A stretch of DNA of 64,000 bases from Acholoe squamosa (Eukaryota; Annelida; Polychaeta; Phyllodocida; Polynoidae), in the NCBI GenBank assembly GCA_949317995.1, contig OX439044.1, positions 18,252,641 through 18,316,640 of the forward strand, in the 5' to 3' direction. The position numbers and the translations under genes are program-made. The notes beneath the pieces were generated by a model that ran no database searches, had not been told where the DNA came from, and saw only the letters and a program-made list of their open reading frames with translations. Below, in pieces: positions 46,701 to 58,700 of the stretch. Position 1 is the stretch's first letter. Every line of letters begins with the position of its first letter.

Positions 46701-49700
46701 CTGGATATTGCAAGACAATTTGTCCTCCTTCTTGAAGAAGGTCTCCACTGTCTGGATCAGCTTAGGCCGATGAACCACAGCACCAGGTGGGGGTACCTGA
46801 CCCTGAGGCTTCGGCTGTGCTCCAGACCCACTCGCAGTGACAGCTACCTGCGTGTGCGAAGAAGCAACCGCAGTAGTAACCGCACTAGCAGTGGTCGAAG
46901 AAGGGCCTTGAGTTGGTAATCCCTGAACCAGGGGCAACCGTGACAATTCCCTTCTAAGGTCTTTGACCGTCAACAATGGTGCGGGTGGACGTTGTCTCAC
47001 CACAGCACTCATTGTAGGTCGGGGAGCTTGACCTCCTACTGTCGGCAGTTCCTGCTTGACCCTCCCGTACTGATCAAAGATTTGCATCTCTGGTCCGGGT
47101 GGGCCCATAGCAGGGTACTGCTTCGGGTCTTTGACATTCAAAGGCGCGTGTTTCCGGGCGGACTGGCCACTCGGTCCACTGACACCAAAGAATGTCGGGT
47201 TCTGTGCACCTCGTGGAGTTGGTGCTTGCCCATAATGGGAAGGAGTTCCAGTAGGAGATGGAAGATGTGGCTTCTTCCTTCCCCCATTTGTCTGTCTCTC
47301 CAGCGCCTCCAGTGGTGACCTGGCTCGGCTTGGAGATTCAGACGCCTGTCTCTTCCTATCTGCTACAGAGGGTCCCTGGCGGTAATCCCTGCGGCTTCGG
47401 ACCTGTTCTCCGGATGGAGTTACATAAGCCCCACCACGACGGCGGGCCTTGTTGCTTCTCCATTCGTTTAACAGATCGTACTCCTCCTGAGCGTACTCTA
47501 GTTTGCCGGACCCGGGAGTCTGGGCAAACCGAGCCTTTAGTTTCTGGTTAGTACCAGGAACCGTAGGCGCAAACTGCTTCGTACTCGGTGTGAGGGAAGC
47601 CAACTTCTCTGCATTGAGGCCCCTAAGGTTGCCATAGAGTTCGGAGTGAATTTTCATCACCCGATCTATGGCTGCCTCCAGGCCCTCTCCATGCGAAGTC
47701 ACATAGTGCCGGACCATGTCTCCGCGTCGGGGGGTGACACATCCTGTGCATTTAGCACATTTCTTGCCAACCTCTCGGTCGCAGACATATTCCCGCCTCT
47801 GGTGCATATGAACCTCCACGAGATGACGAAGGAACGCGTCTTTCTCGATGAAGAATTCAACCTCACCCTCACTTTGAGTACAACGTTGGAAGGGACAATC
47901 CTTACGATCCTCCCCGTAGTACTCATCTAGAGCAAACTTGAGCTTGCCCTTCTGGTCATAATTGTACAGACCATTGGGCGAATTCTTAACGAATTCCCAA
48001 TAGATCCAGTACATATTGGCCGGCTTTCTATCAGAGAGCTTCTTGCGAAGCCACTCCTCCATATCTTCCTGCCTCTCACAGGTGATCCGAGGGGGCAGTC
48101 TCCATACGGATTTACTCCCCTTCAGGTGTCCCCTGTGTAGAGGAATGAAGTCGGCAAAGTTGCTATTGGCGTTAGCCCAGATAGCAGCCTCTTGCTCGTC
48201 AGTCGGAGTGACATCCACAACTGGGTCAACCGGCTCCTCTCCCTCCGGGTCGGATGGTACATCCACAGGTTGCACAACGGGTTGTTGACCCGCGAGGACC
48301 TGGGCTGCAGCATCTTGAGCGTCTCCACTCAAATCGGCCATTACGTCGTGTAGCTTGACGATTGGCACACCGAGCTCAACTTTTACGGTTGGGACAGCCG
48401 GTTCAGCTTCTGTATTATCAGCTTGAACGTCTACCTCGATAGGTTCAGGTTTGCGTTGGTCAACCTTCTTCTTATTCCTCCTGCGGGATCTGCCGTTAGT
48501 AGAAGTGCCAGGCTCGGATGCGTCCGTCTCATTGCCGGAGACATCCGAAGCCTTAGCGCCCTTCTTATTGGCCGAGCGTGGAGACACCCGACGGGTTCGG
48601 GTACTGTCGTCCACACTCGTGCTGGTAGAGGGTTCGGTTCCTGACCGCTTCCCTTTACCCTTACCTTTGGTGGGGGTTGTTTTACCCTTTCCACCAGCTG
48701 CTTTCTCCTTTACTTGCTCAGTCTTCGTAGGGGTAGACTGAGCAGTTTTAAGGGAAACATCTGCATCAGGTAGGGCCTTCTCAGGTACTACTGCTGCGCC
48801 TCCCAAGGTGGGAGCTTCAGCAGGAGACATGAGACGGTCCATCCGATCGGCCATCTTGGCTGTTACTTGCACGGGTGCGGGTCCGGGTACTAACTCCGGA
48901 TGCGCCAGTGCATACTGTCTCTCCAATAGACGTACTACGAGGTCTTGTATTACCCCGAGTCTGTCTAGTGGAGACACACCAATACGGGCCTCTTCTGCCT
49001 CAATGGTTTGAGACGTAATAGGGACCCCTGGACAGTAATCCACAACAGCGTTACCTGCTGCTTCATACTCATCCGCTGTGCTTAACAGTAGGATCTGGTC
49101 TCTGTCTATGTATCTAGAGACCTCATCTGCCTTGACACCGGTGTAACCCGTTTTGTCAGACACATAGGAAGGCCTATAAGAGGTATTCCTTCGGAAAGCC
49201 ATTTCTGCGTCCCAGACGGCTTTACGAAACCATAAGTGGACTACCAATCCTTTGGCCATCTGATGGTAATCCATCAACCAGGACTCCGGAAAGGTATTAG
49301 CCCACTGCGGATGAGCACATTCCCAGATTGCGTTGACAACACGCTCGTCAACCTCTCTGGGCGTCCCATAACAGGTGGGTATCAGCATTTCCTCGGAAAT
49401 TGCTAACATCCGTCCGTCATATGGACCGGCTACATCATGCCATTCGGGACTGTCTGGGAAGGGCAGCTCTAGGTGCATTGGCCTGTCAACCGGAGAAGCA
49501 GGTCCCAAAGCACCGAATGAGGTACTCCCACCAAGACGGGGCGGCAGTTGAGGGGGAGGTGGCATCAGAGCCCTGTCAAGAGACTGGGCTCCTGCCGGTT
49601 CTCCACTCAAACCTTCGGATGGAGGGGCTACATAAGGCTCACCTACATCAATTTGTTGTTGAACGCCTCGGCGTTCAGGACTAACTTGTCTGGAGTTGTC

Positions 49701-52700
49701 GGATGCGTCGTAGAACGATTCTACGTCGCTATCGTCTACTCCAGAGAAGTACTGATCAACATTCATTTGTTGATCCATTTGATCACAATCAGCATCGTAT
49801 TGCTGATCGTCGTATGTATAAGTGGGACTCTTGGGAGAACCACTTCCATACTTTGGCGGGGTGCTGGCACCGGCACCGCCGCCAAGACGGACGGCCTCTT
49901 CTGCCATCGACAGAAGTGGCTGTTCGGGGATAAAATATCCCAATCCACCGGATAAGCAGTGAGTACTGCTTACCCAGTGAAAGGCGGGTGCCTTTTAACG
50001 AGGGCACACCTCGGAATATGGCTGTCACGGGCTATCAGACTCCAACAAGAGCAAGACCACCCTCGGCCACGTCTTCTTCCTTCGCAGGAATAAGACAATA
50101 TGGGGGGATACTCGAACTTGAATCGCTGCGCATGATCAAACCGGCGCCTCACGTGACCATTCGAAAATGGGTCAACAACTTTCCCGCGTGCCCTTAATTA
50201 GGTCACGCGCCCTTACATAAAAACAATACAATACCCGATCGGTCGTCCGTCCGTACTCAGGGTTCGACTATGACAATTCGCTAGGTATTCTGGAGTTTAT
50301 GGATAGCATAAGCATATCCACCGGATTATCCGTCCAAAACCATGGGTTCATTGTCATAGGACCTTTTCCAGAGACTCTTGACCGGCTCAAATATACATTG
50401 AACTAGGTTACAACATATAACAGTACACAGTACAGGACAACACACTCGTTGTGTTAACAGGCTAGGTTACGGCAGTCTGTAGCAACCTTGGACTGCGTCT
50501 AAGAGGTTTTGAGGCCTCTTTTATTGACCTGGTATCCATAAGAGCCTTTTCCAAGGTCTTCTTAGCCTTAGAGGGACCTTTCCTCTTATTTTTACCTGCG
50601 CCTGCCGAGACTTTTTGTATCTTCCCCTGCTTTCCGGATGTTACGACAGGGGGCACCACCCTCTTCGGGTCTGCAACCTTCCGTGGCCGCCCGGGTCCTC
50701 GCTTTCGGGTCGGTACCACCTCGAGTTGCTTAACACGACTCTGTTCCATTACTTCCAATAGACCATCGCCGTACATTTCGGTGGAGGTATCCCTCCCCCT
50801 CCATGGGCGTAGTCTCGCTACATTTGACTTGTAACATTTACCAAGCTGTGATTTAATAATCACTGTGCAATCACTAATAACCTGAGTTATAGTGAAAGGT
50901 CCATCCCAATTACTGGCTAATTTCAGGTTAGCTAGAGGTTGGTGTAGACGCAGTACTCTATCCCCTAGATTAAAAAATCTAGCTTTTAGACCTGTGTCAT
51001 AGCCAACTTTCTGCCAACGCGCAGTTTTCTGCAACTCGTCTCTAACCCTCTCATAGGCTTGTTTGAAATTATCCCGTAGGGATTCTACAAACATCACCTG
51101 GCAAGGGGCTTCCGGATTCATTCTTATTACGCCGAACACCAAATCGGCTGGCATAATCAAATCCTCTCCAAAAACGAGGAGATTAGGAGAACAGTTTGTG
51201 CTCGAATGCACAGTGCCATTATAGGCATGAACCACGAATTCACATTGTTCATCCCAATCATCCATCTGCTCATTTACCAGAGACTTCAATACTTGGATCA
51301 AAGTCCTATTGAATCTCTCTACTTGTCCATCGCTCTGTGGTCTATAGGGATTAGTTCTTGTCTTGCAGATCGCCAGACAATTACACATCTCCTGCCACAG
51401 ACTAGACTCAAATTCTCTGCCTTGGTCACTATGTAACATGAGTGGGACACCTAGGTGCAGCACCCACCCTTTTACAAAGGCCATAGCACAAGTAACAGCC
51501 TTATGATCCGGTAAAGGAAACACTCGGGTGTACTTGGTATAATAATCAGACACGACCATCATACACGTGTTGCCACTAGGAGTGGGGGGAATCCCACTAA
51601 TAATGTCAACAGCTATTCTAGCAAACCTTACACCAAACAGTTCCTGGGATAATGGCAGCTTGCCTAACCCGGGTCCTGGTTTGTTCTTACAGCACTCGGG
51701 ACAGGTCTCCACCCATCGGGTGAGATCTGTACTCATGCCGGGCCAATAGTATCGTCTGGTCAGACGTTCTAGAGACCTTTTCTTTCCAAAGTGCCCACTA
51801 GTTCTATGTCCATGACAGAAATACATAATATCTCGTCGCATAGCACTAGGTATGACAACTTGCAAGGTTTTGTTCCTATTAGAATGGTTCTTCCATCGAA
51901 ACAGAATACCATCCCGGACTTTTAGCTCGGCCCATTGAGCTAAGAATCGTCTCATCTCTCTGTTCTCCAATGACACTACGGGTCTTGGGGGACAGATACC
52001 CTGATTAAGGAATTTAATCAAACGTGATGTGACTGCATCAGACTTCTGGAACTGCCTGATGGTCTCCAAGGACCAATTCAAGACATGTTCCGGATGGGTT
52101 TCGAATGGAACTCGAACCCCTGCCAACACAGCATTGTGTGCTCCACAATCAGTGCACTCAGCATTTGCACATTTCCTCACTGGGATTCTAGACAAAGCAT
52201 CTGCATTCAAATGCTTTGCCCCGGCTCGGTGTTCAATCTGGCTGTGATTTAGACCGAATTCGGATAGGTGCGCTAACCAGCGACCTATCATCCCCTCTGC
52301 ATCTTTGAAGTTCAATAACCATCTGAGGGAAGAGTGATCAGTCCGTAGAGTGAAATCACTCCCCCACAAAAAGTGCTTGAACTTCTTCGTATAGACCACC
52401 ACAGCCAACAACTCACGTTTAGTGGTACAATAGTTTCTTTGAGATTTACTCAACGTGTTACTAGCGAAGGCTATAGGAACTTCGACCCCATCCTGGACCT
52501 GAGAAAGGGCGGCTCCTATGCTTTCATTACTAGCATCAGTATCTAGAATGAAATGATCATTCTCCGTGGGGTATCTCAACACCGGTGTGATAGCAAACAA
52601 ATCCTTTATTTTCATAAAGGCCTCGTCTTGCTCGGGTCCCCAAGGGAATCGTTCCTTTCTGATCCCGGGTGTCCAGTGGGACAAACTCTGGATAGGAAAG

Positions 52701-55700
52701 GCAACCCTTGAATATCCTGGGATAAAGTCCCGGTAGTAGGAACAGAATCCGAGGAAGGACCTAACTTCTTTCGCATCCAAGGATCGTATCCTTCTGTACA
52801 TAGACAGTCTTGTTACCGGTATTGGATATAGGAACCACCGTCCAAGCAGCGTTAGCTACTAGAACATCAGCGGATTCCAATCCGATACTTGACAACATGG
52901 CCATGTCTGGCTCTACAACTCCAGTTTTTCCTGAAAACTGTCTGTCCGCTCGACATAAGACATCACAGGCTGTGCCTGGTGGTATCTTAACAGTCTGGGC
53001 TACACTGGCTACACTGCTTACTTGCCTAAGTACACATTGTACTTCGAGATGGTACGGGTCTCTCACTTCCAATATTCCCCTCTGGGAATCTAACCTTGCT
53101 CCATATAATGCAGCAAAATCCAGACCGAGTATACCATCATCCGCGATGTTCGCCACAGTAGGGGTAAGGATGAAGTCCTTATCTTCCTGTAGACTGAACC
53201 TCATACATGTTCTACCGAACGTTTGTATCATGCTACCATCGGCCGTACGAGCATTTCCTTCCGTTGTGAAAGTTTCATGATTCGTAGGCAAAAGATCGTA
53301 GAATCTCTTAGCAATACAGGAGTGGCTAGCACCCGTATCGACAAGAAACTCAGCGGATCTACCACTCACAGATACAACTGCGTACCACCTCCTACCTTTC
53401 AAGTAGGTAGGACTACTTGCATACTTAGCAAGTTCCGTCTTAGCGCCGAGGTCAAATCCACATCCCTTTAAGAATTCGAGACAAGGATGACCCGGGGGGA
53501 ACTGGGCACACCCCACCCTGGCCAACTCATTGGCCGCTCCCTCTGGACTGATATCGGGTTTCCCCTCTGTGTTCTTCTGCCGGTTCTTGACACCTGGTGT
53601 ACTATCAGTCTCCCCAGCCTCATGAGTAAGGAACTGATCAGGCTCCTTAGCTTCACTGCTGGGCGAAATCGCTAGAGGATTCTTGCCAGTACCGCAAGCT
53701 TCGATAGGCTGGCAGTCATGGCAATCACTCACTCTGGGGGTAATCCGGTTGCCATTGTGGACACCCCCTCTCAGTTTTCCTTCTTCACTGAGTCCTCCTT
53801 ACCCGGATTGCTCCGGTAACGAGTGTTTCTATAAACTGGCTTATCTGCCTCACACTCGGCAGCATAATGCCCAGTTTCCTGACATCGGAAGCATGTCACA
53901 ACAGTCCTATCAGGCTTAGGCCTCCTAAGATTTTCAGTAATCTTCTTTACCAAATTGTTAACCAGGTCCTCTGATAAAGAAGGACCCGTCGTGGGTTTGG
54001 TATCGGGTTGAGTCACAGGAGGTTTAGAAGTGATCACTTTCTCCTTGACGTAACCCGGTTTCTTTCCCCAGTTCCGGTTGTACCGGGGGTTCCCTTGGCC
54101 AATGGCCCCAACGTTTTCATCTTCGTCAGGTTCCCCTGATTCGGATGAATCGGTTTCGGGTATTCCCTCCGGGATTATCATTGCTGACATCCGTTGGGGT
54201 ACCTTCCCGGCAAAGATACGGGCCTTTCGATCATAATGATCTAGGGACTGGAACAAATCTGTCAAAGAGGCATCATTCTTCCAAGCTTCACAGGCTACTG
54301 TCCTGTGTTCTTGATTCCGCAATCCTTCAATGAATTGTTTAAACATCTCATCTAGGAAGCATTCATCATCTAGTCTCCATTGAGGTCTGGCTTTATGCAA
54401 CAGTCGTTGACATTCTAAGCCGAACACTTTGGCAGACTCCTTGGGCTTCTGTGTTCTTTTAGTGAACGTCAGCCAAGGGTCTTCTCCAACTATATTCCCA
54501 TATAAATATGAAGCAATCTCTATGAGTTCATCATACTTCATATGGGCTGAGAGTCCTGTTATTTGAGAATCTCTCCATTGTTCCACGGCTCCTTTTCCGT
54601 CGCCTTCCTTTAACCAGCATACTAAATAAGGCAGAGCTTCCGCTTTACCCCATCCATTGCAGTTAAAGACATCCGCGCAGCCTTGATACTCCTCCTTCCA
54701 AGGGTTCTTGGCATTAAAGGGGGTAGGTATCTTAGCTACTCTACGAGCCGGATTCGTGGATCCAGTAAGGGTTAAACCCTTACTCCATTCCATGATCTCC
54801 GTATCGTCCAGACCTTGATTGTAACAATCAACACCTAAGTTAGCAATCGCTGCATTAGAATCATGCAGCGCTTGTAACCCTGGAGAAAGAGATACTCGGC
54901 GACTGAGTCTCTTTTTCCTTGGAGGATTCGTACCATAAGTACTTCCAAAGCCTCCGGATGGTGGTCCTCCTCCACCTCCTGATCCCCCTGCTCCGTATGG
55001 AGGCACCTGTGAAAAGGTGTATCCACTGGTTTGGGGAGCCGGCCCTGGACCATTGGTGGGTTGTGTATTTCCACCAAAGCTAAAGAAACCACTATTGGGA
55101 TTAGTGTTTCCTCCTGTTCCATACGACTGATTTCCATTATTGAAACCAGTCCCACTGGCAGAGGGTCTGCTCCTGGAACGATCGCTTGAGGGTCCGGATC
55201 CTTGATCACATCCGGATTGCCCCCCAGCTGTACTGGAACCTCCGGGTGCTCGTCCGGTTGTTCCTCCGGACGTGTTCCGGGTGTTACCATTGGACGGATT
55301 CGTTCCTGTTTGGGACTGATTCCATCCATACTGGGCATACGGGCCATTTGGTCCCCCTAAAGGTGACTGTTGTGGCCATCCGCCGTCAAAGGTGGAGCTT
55401 CCTGCCGAGCGGCTTTGTTTAGCTCCACTCGCAGAATTATCCCCTTTATTTCCCGTACCTAGACCAAGAGGTATAGAGGTATTATCTGTAAATCTAACCT
55501 GATGACTCTTTACTCCTTCATAACGAGGTACAGTTGTCTCTGTTACCCCGTCATTGCCCCTCAAAGAGAACATCTGGTTACTTGTCGTGTTTAGGGCAAT
55601 TCCTGAAACAGTGAAGTCTGATTCAAGAGTGCCTACTGCACGACCAGTATCTTCTAGATACTTTGACATCTGGATAGCTTTAGCCTCCAGTTCGGAATAA

Positions 55701-58700
55701 TCATCCATCATTTTAGTCTGTTTAACAGCCAAATCTGTGGATTCGCGTATCAATTGATCTTTGAGTTTTTCATGCTCATCGGTCTGTTTTTGGTACGTTT
55801 CCCGAGCATCTTTGAAGGCTGATTCTATTTTCTTCAGCTCTTCTTGATACTTGCCGTAGGCCGATTGAGTTGAATTTAACTCTTGTTTAGTTCTATTCAA
55901 CTCATCATACGAGGCTCTGTATTCCAGATCCGCCGTATATAGTGCATCACGATACTGTTCGTGCTGGAGTTGAAAATCTTGCTTTTCTTTCTCCATCTGA
56001 TCCAACAACAATTGTTGTTGGCGTCTACAACTCTGATCGTAATCGAGACGTTCCGATATCAACTGTTTGTTTTCAGTCAGAATCTTGTCTCGGGTTCCGG
56101 TCAGTGTAATAAGATCCTTCTGGATCTTCTCGTATTCAGCTCTCATGTCTTCAAGCTCGTCCATTTTGTTCTTTTCGAATCCACATTTTTGGTGTTTAAT
56201 TCGAGAACTGTATGGAGTTTCAAACATACCTGCACTAGGCTTTGGTACCTCAAATGGTAATTTACCAAATTGAGCAGTACTTTTATGCATTGGTGCAGGT
56301 TTCGAAGTACCTCCTGGCATGAATAAGGAGTCTCCAAATTCATCCAGTTCATGATGTAAGTTTCTTCTTACATCTTCTAACCCATCAGGGTAGTGTTCTA
56401 GTGGATCCCTCCACTCCGTACCTTGGGGTGGTGACTTGATTTCACCATCCTCCATCGGGGAGTCTAGCTCACGATTTGAGCCATTTCCCCTAACTGGGCT
56501 CAGCTCAGTCATTTCTGACTGCGCTTACCCGAAGACCAACTGGTCACGGCACCAGTGTAGTGGTTCGTCTCGTTAAGTTAGATTAAATCATAACGAAGAG
56601 AGAGAAAAGTTTCCGGGTAGGCAACCGAGCTTTTATTTCAGAGCTTGCGTTACATACGATCACAGCCTCAGAGGACTACATGCTGCTAGTGCATTCGGTT
56701 ACCCTTTCGGGTAACAACCTGGTTGAGCAGTGGGTAAACCACTACTGAGGAACCTAGGGCTAGGACCAGCCTTATATAGGGGAAAAGCCCGCGAAACTCA
56801 GACCGGCCACGTGACGTGTGGCGGACGAGTGGTAGGCCCCCTGGTGTAGTGGATACGAACCCAGAGGCAGGTGCTGCCACCTGCCATCCGGATTCCCCCA
56901 CCACACCCGAAGGACCTAGGTCTGAGTCTCACGGGTGCATGAACGTTAAAGTGTAAAATACCATACCCCTACAATAGCAACTACTACTGGTACATTTGTC
57001 AAATTCCATTCTTAAACCATAATGGTTCTGAATGACTTCTTCATGCGTCATACAAAGATACCGACACAGAGACAACGTAATTTCCGATTATTAGGTCCTT
57101 GTAGCTGACATCCTATTCTTGAATGATGCCATTACTCTCAAGAAGGCCATCTTGTATGTATACATTACTCAGTAGCATTGAACATTTGACAATATTTATA
57201 CATTTCCGACTTAGCGCAGGACACTGCAGGCCCCAGGAGATAAGAAGATTTCGCGCTCACCAGGTATTCTGAAAACGACCCCATATGCATGAAGATCACT
57301 GGCTGTCCTACTTGAATATTTTTACATTGGTCTCCAACGTTTACTACTTCACCTATTCCCTGAAAGAATAGAATAGAGATTTAGCATGAAAGGGAGGGGG
57401 AGGGGGCACAAAAAAACACAAAAATTAAATTAAAAAATAGAAACAAACGAACAGGCTCAGAACTGTAAGCATGGGTAGGTAAAAGTTGCAATAGGGATAC
57501 CGAGTCAGCAAATGCCTAGTGATTTTAGGTGAGGATTATAAAATGAAATGTTATCTATGTTATCTACACATTTAAGCCTCAGGTTTCCTTTACCCAAGAA
57601 GGGACTGTGAATAAAGTAAGTCGTAGCTCTGTCCATGAAGGATTCAACTTTTGTTGAACAATTCAAAATTTGTTACTGAGCATATTACCGTGGTACACAT
57701 AAACAAACTGACACAACTCACCTCAAACCCTGCATCAAAAGGAGGTTTTGCTGTCGGGTCATATTTCCCAGCAGTGTAGTTCACATCAGAAGCATTTATC
57801 CCAACAAATCTAGGCAGAAGAACACAAGCATAAATTAACATATAGATGCCTCGGGTGGTTATTTTCCAACCAAAGAGAAGCTTCATTGGTAATCTGTAAA
57901 CTTTATCATTTTCTCTGAAGACAGGCTGGATCCAACCAGCCTGACATTTTAGGTGCTGGAGATTTGCACCCAGCTGACGGCAATTTGTGTATTGCACACT
58001 GGGCACCTAGCAGAGGTCCAATACACCCCCCCCCTTCACAGAGATTCTCATCTAGGTCAAAGTGTGTAATCAAATTATAAACTGGAAAACACACCTACTA
58101 CCGTAGTACAGTAAAATTCCGTTATAACGAAGTGCATGGGACAAGCAGAAAAGTTCGTTATAAACGAATTTCGTAGTAACCAAATCATAAACTTATAAGA
58201 GCATTAAGTGCCATATAACACTTCTCAGACCTTCCATACCCTTTCTAATGGTCAAAGCTCAATAGCCACGGGTGAAGGAGGCCTATCCCACCCCCTTACC
58301 CCCCCCTACACCTACCACACCCCTAGTGCCATCTAGAGCTCAATAGAGGCGGCTGAAGATGCCATATCACACCCTACCTCCCCCCCCAACACCTACCACA
58401 CCTGTCGCCTAGAGCTCAATGGAGGCGGCTGAAGATGCCATATCACAGCCAACACCCCTCCCCCCACCCCAAACACCTACCACACCCCTCCTGCCGCCTA
58501 GAGCTCAATGGAGGTGGCTGAAGATGCCATATTACACCCTACACCCCCCAACACCTACCACACCTCTCCTGCCGCCTAGAGCTCAATGGAGGCGGCTGAA
58601 GATGCCATATCACAGCCAACACCCCTCCCCCCACCCCCAACACCTACCACACCCTTCCTGCCGCCTATAGCTCAATGGAGGCGGCTGAAGATGCCATATC

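Larger units (their letters stand above)
44418..56973 (-). mobile_element. Young Ty3/gypsy-like LTR retrotransposon with an extra 3' ORF, 12.6 kb, inside PTGR3 intron 4
   Basis: The LTRs at 44418-44835 and 56556-56973 are both 418 bases and identical as far as I can read, so the insertion is very recent. ATAG flanks it on both sides (44414-44417 and 56974-56977). In minus-strand order: 5' LTR (right), primer binding site TGGTGCCGTGACC (56542-56554), gag, pol (protease, RNase H and integrase recognised), a large third ORF, a tandem-repeat tract, a polypurine tract AAGGGGGGCAG (44836-44846) and the 3' LTR (left). Pol looks broken, with about one major break, so this copy is probably not autonomous. 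The primer binding site resembles the complement of the tRNA-His 3' end (from memory). It is a sister family of the element at 1-5978. Confidence 0.96.

Noticed and set aside
46230-49943. Envelope protein reading of the third ORF
   Set aside because: No signal peptide, furin-like site or membrane helix. Composition and the Cys/His cluster point to an internal, non-envelope protein.
56974-57010. Coding extension of PTGR3 exon 5 across the LTR insertion (ATGATGTCTAAG frame), meaning an insertion in an exon
   Set aside because: No in-phase acceptor exists there. The acceptor TTTGCAG directly before AGACTCCCAG keeps phase and matches the family (SEYL then [11 protein letters not shown]), so the insertion is intronic.
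58419-58670. Pro/Thr-rich 83-residue protein
   Set aside because: Artefact of the minisatellite inside the pogo-like element.
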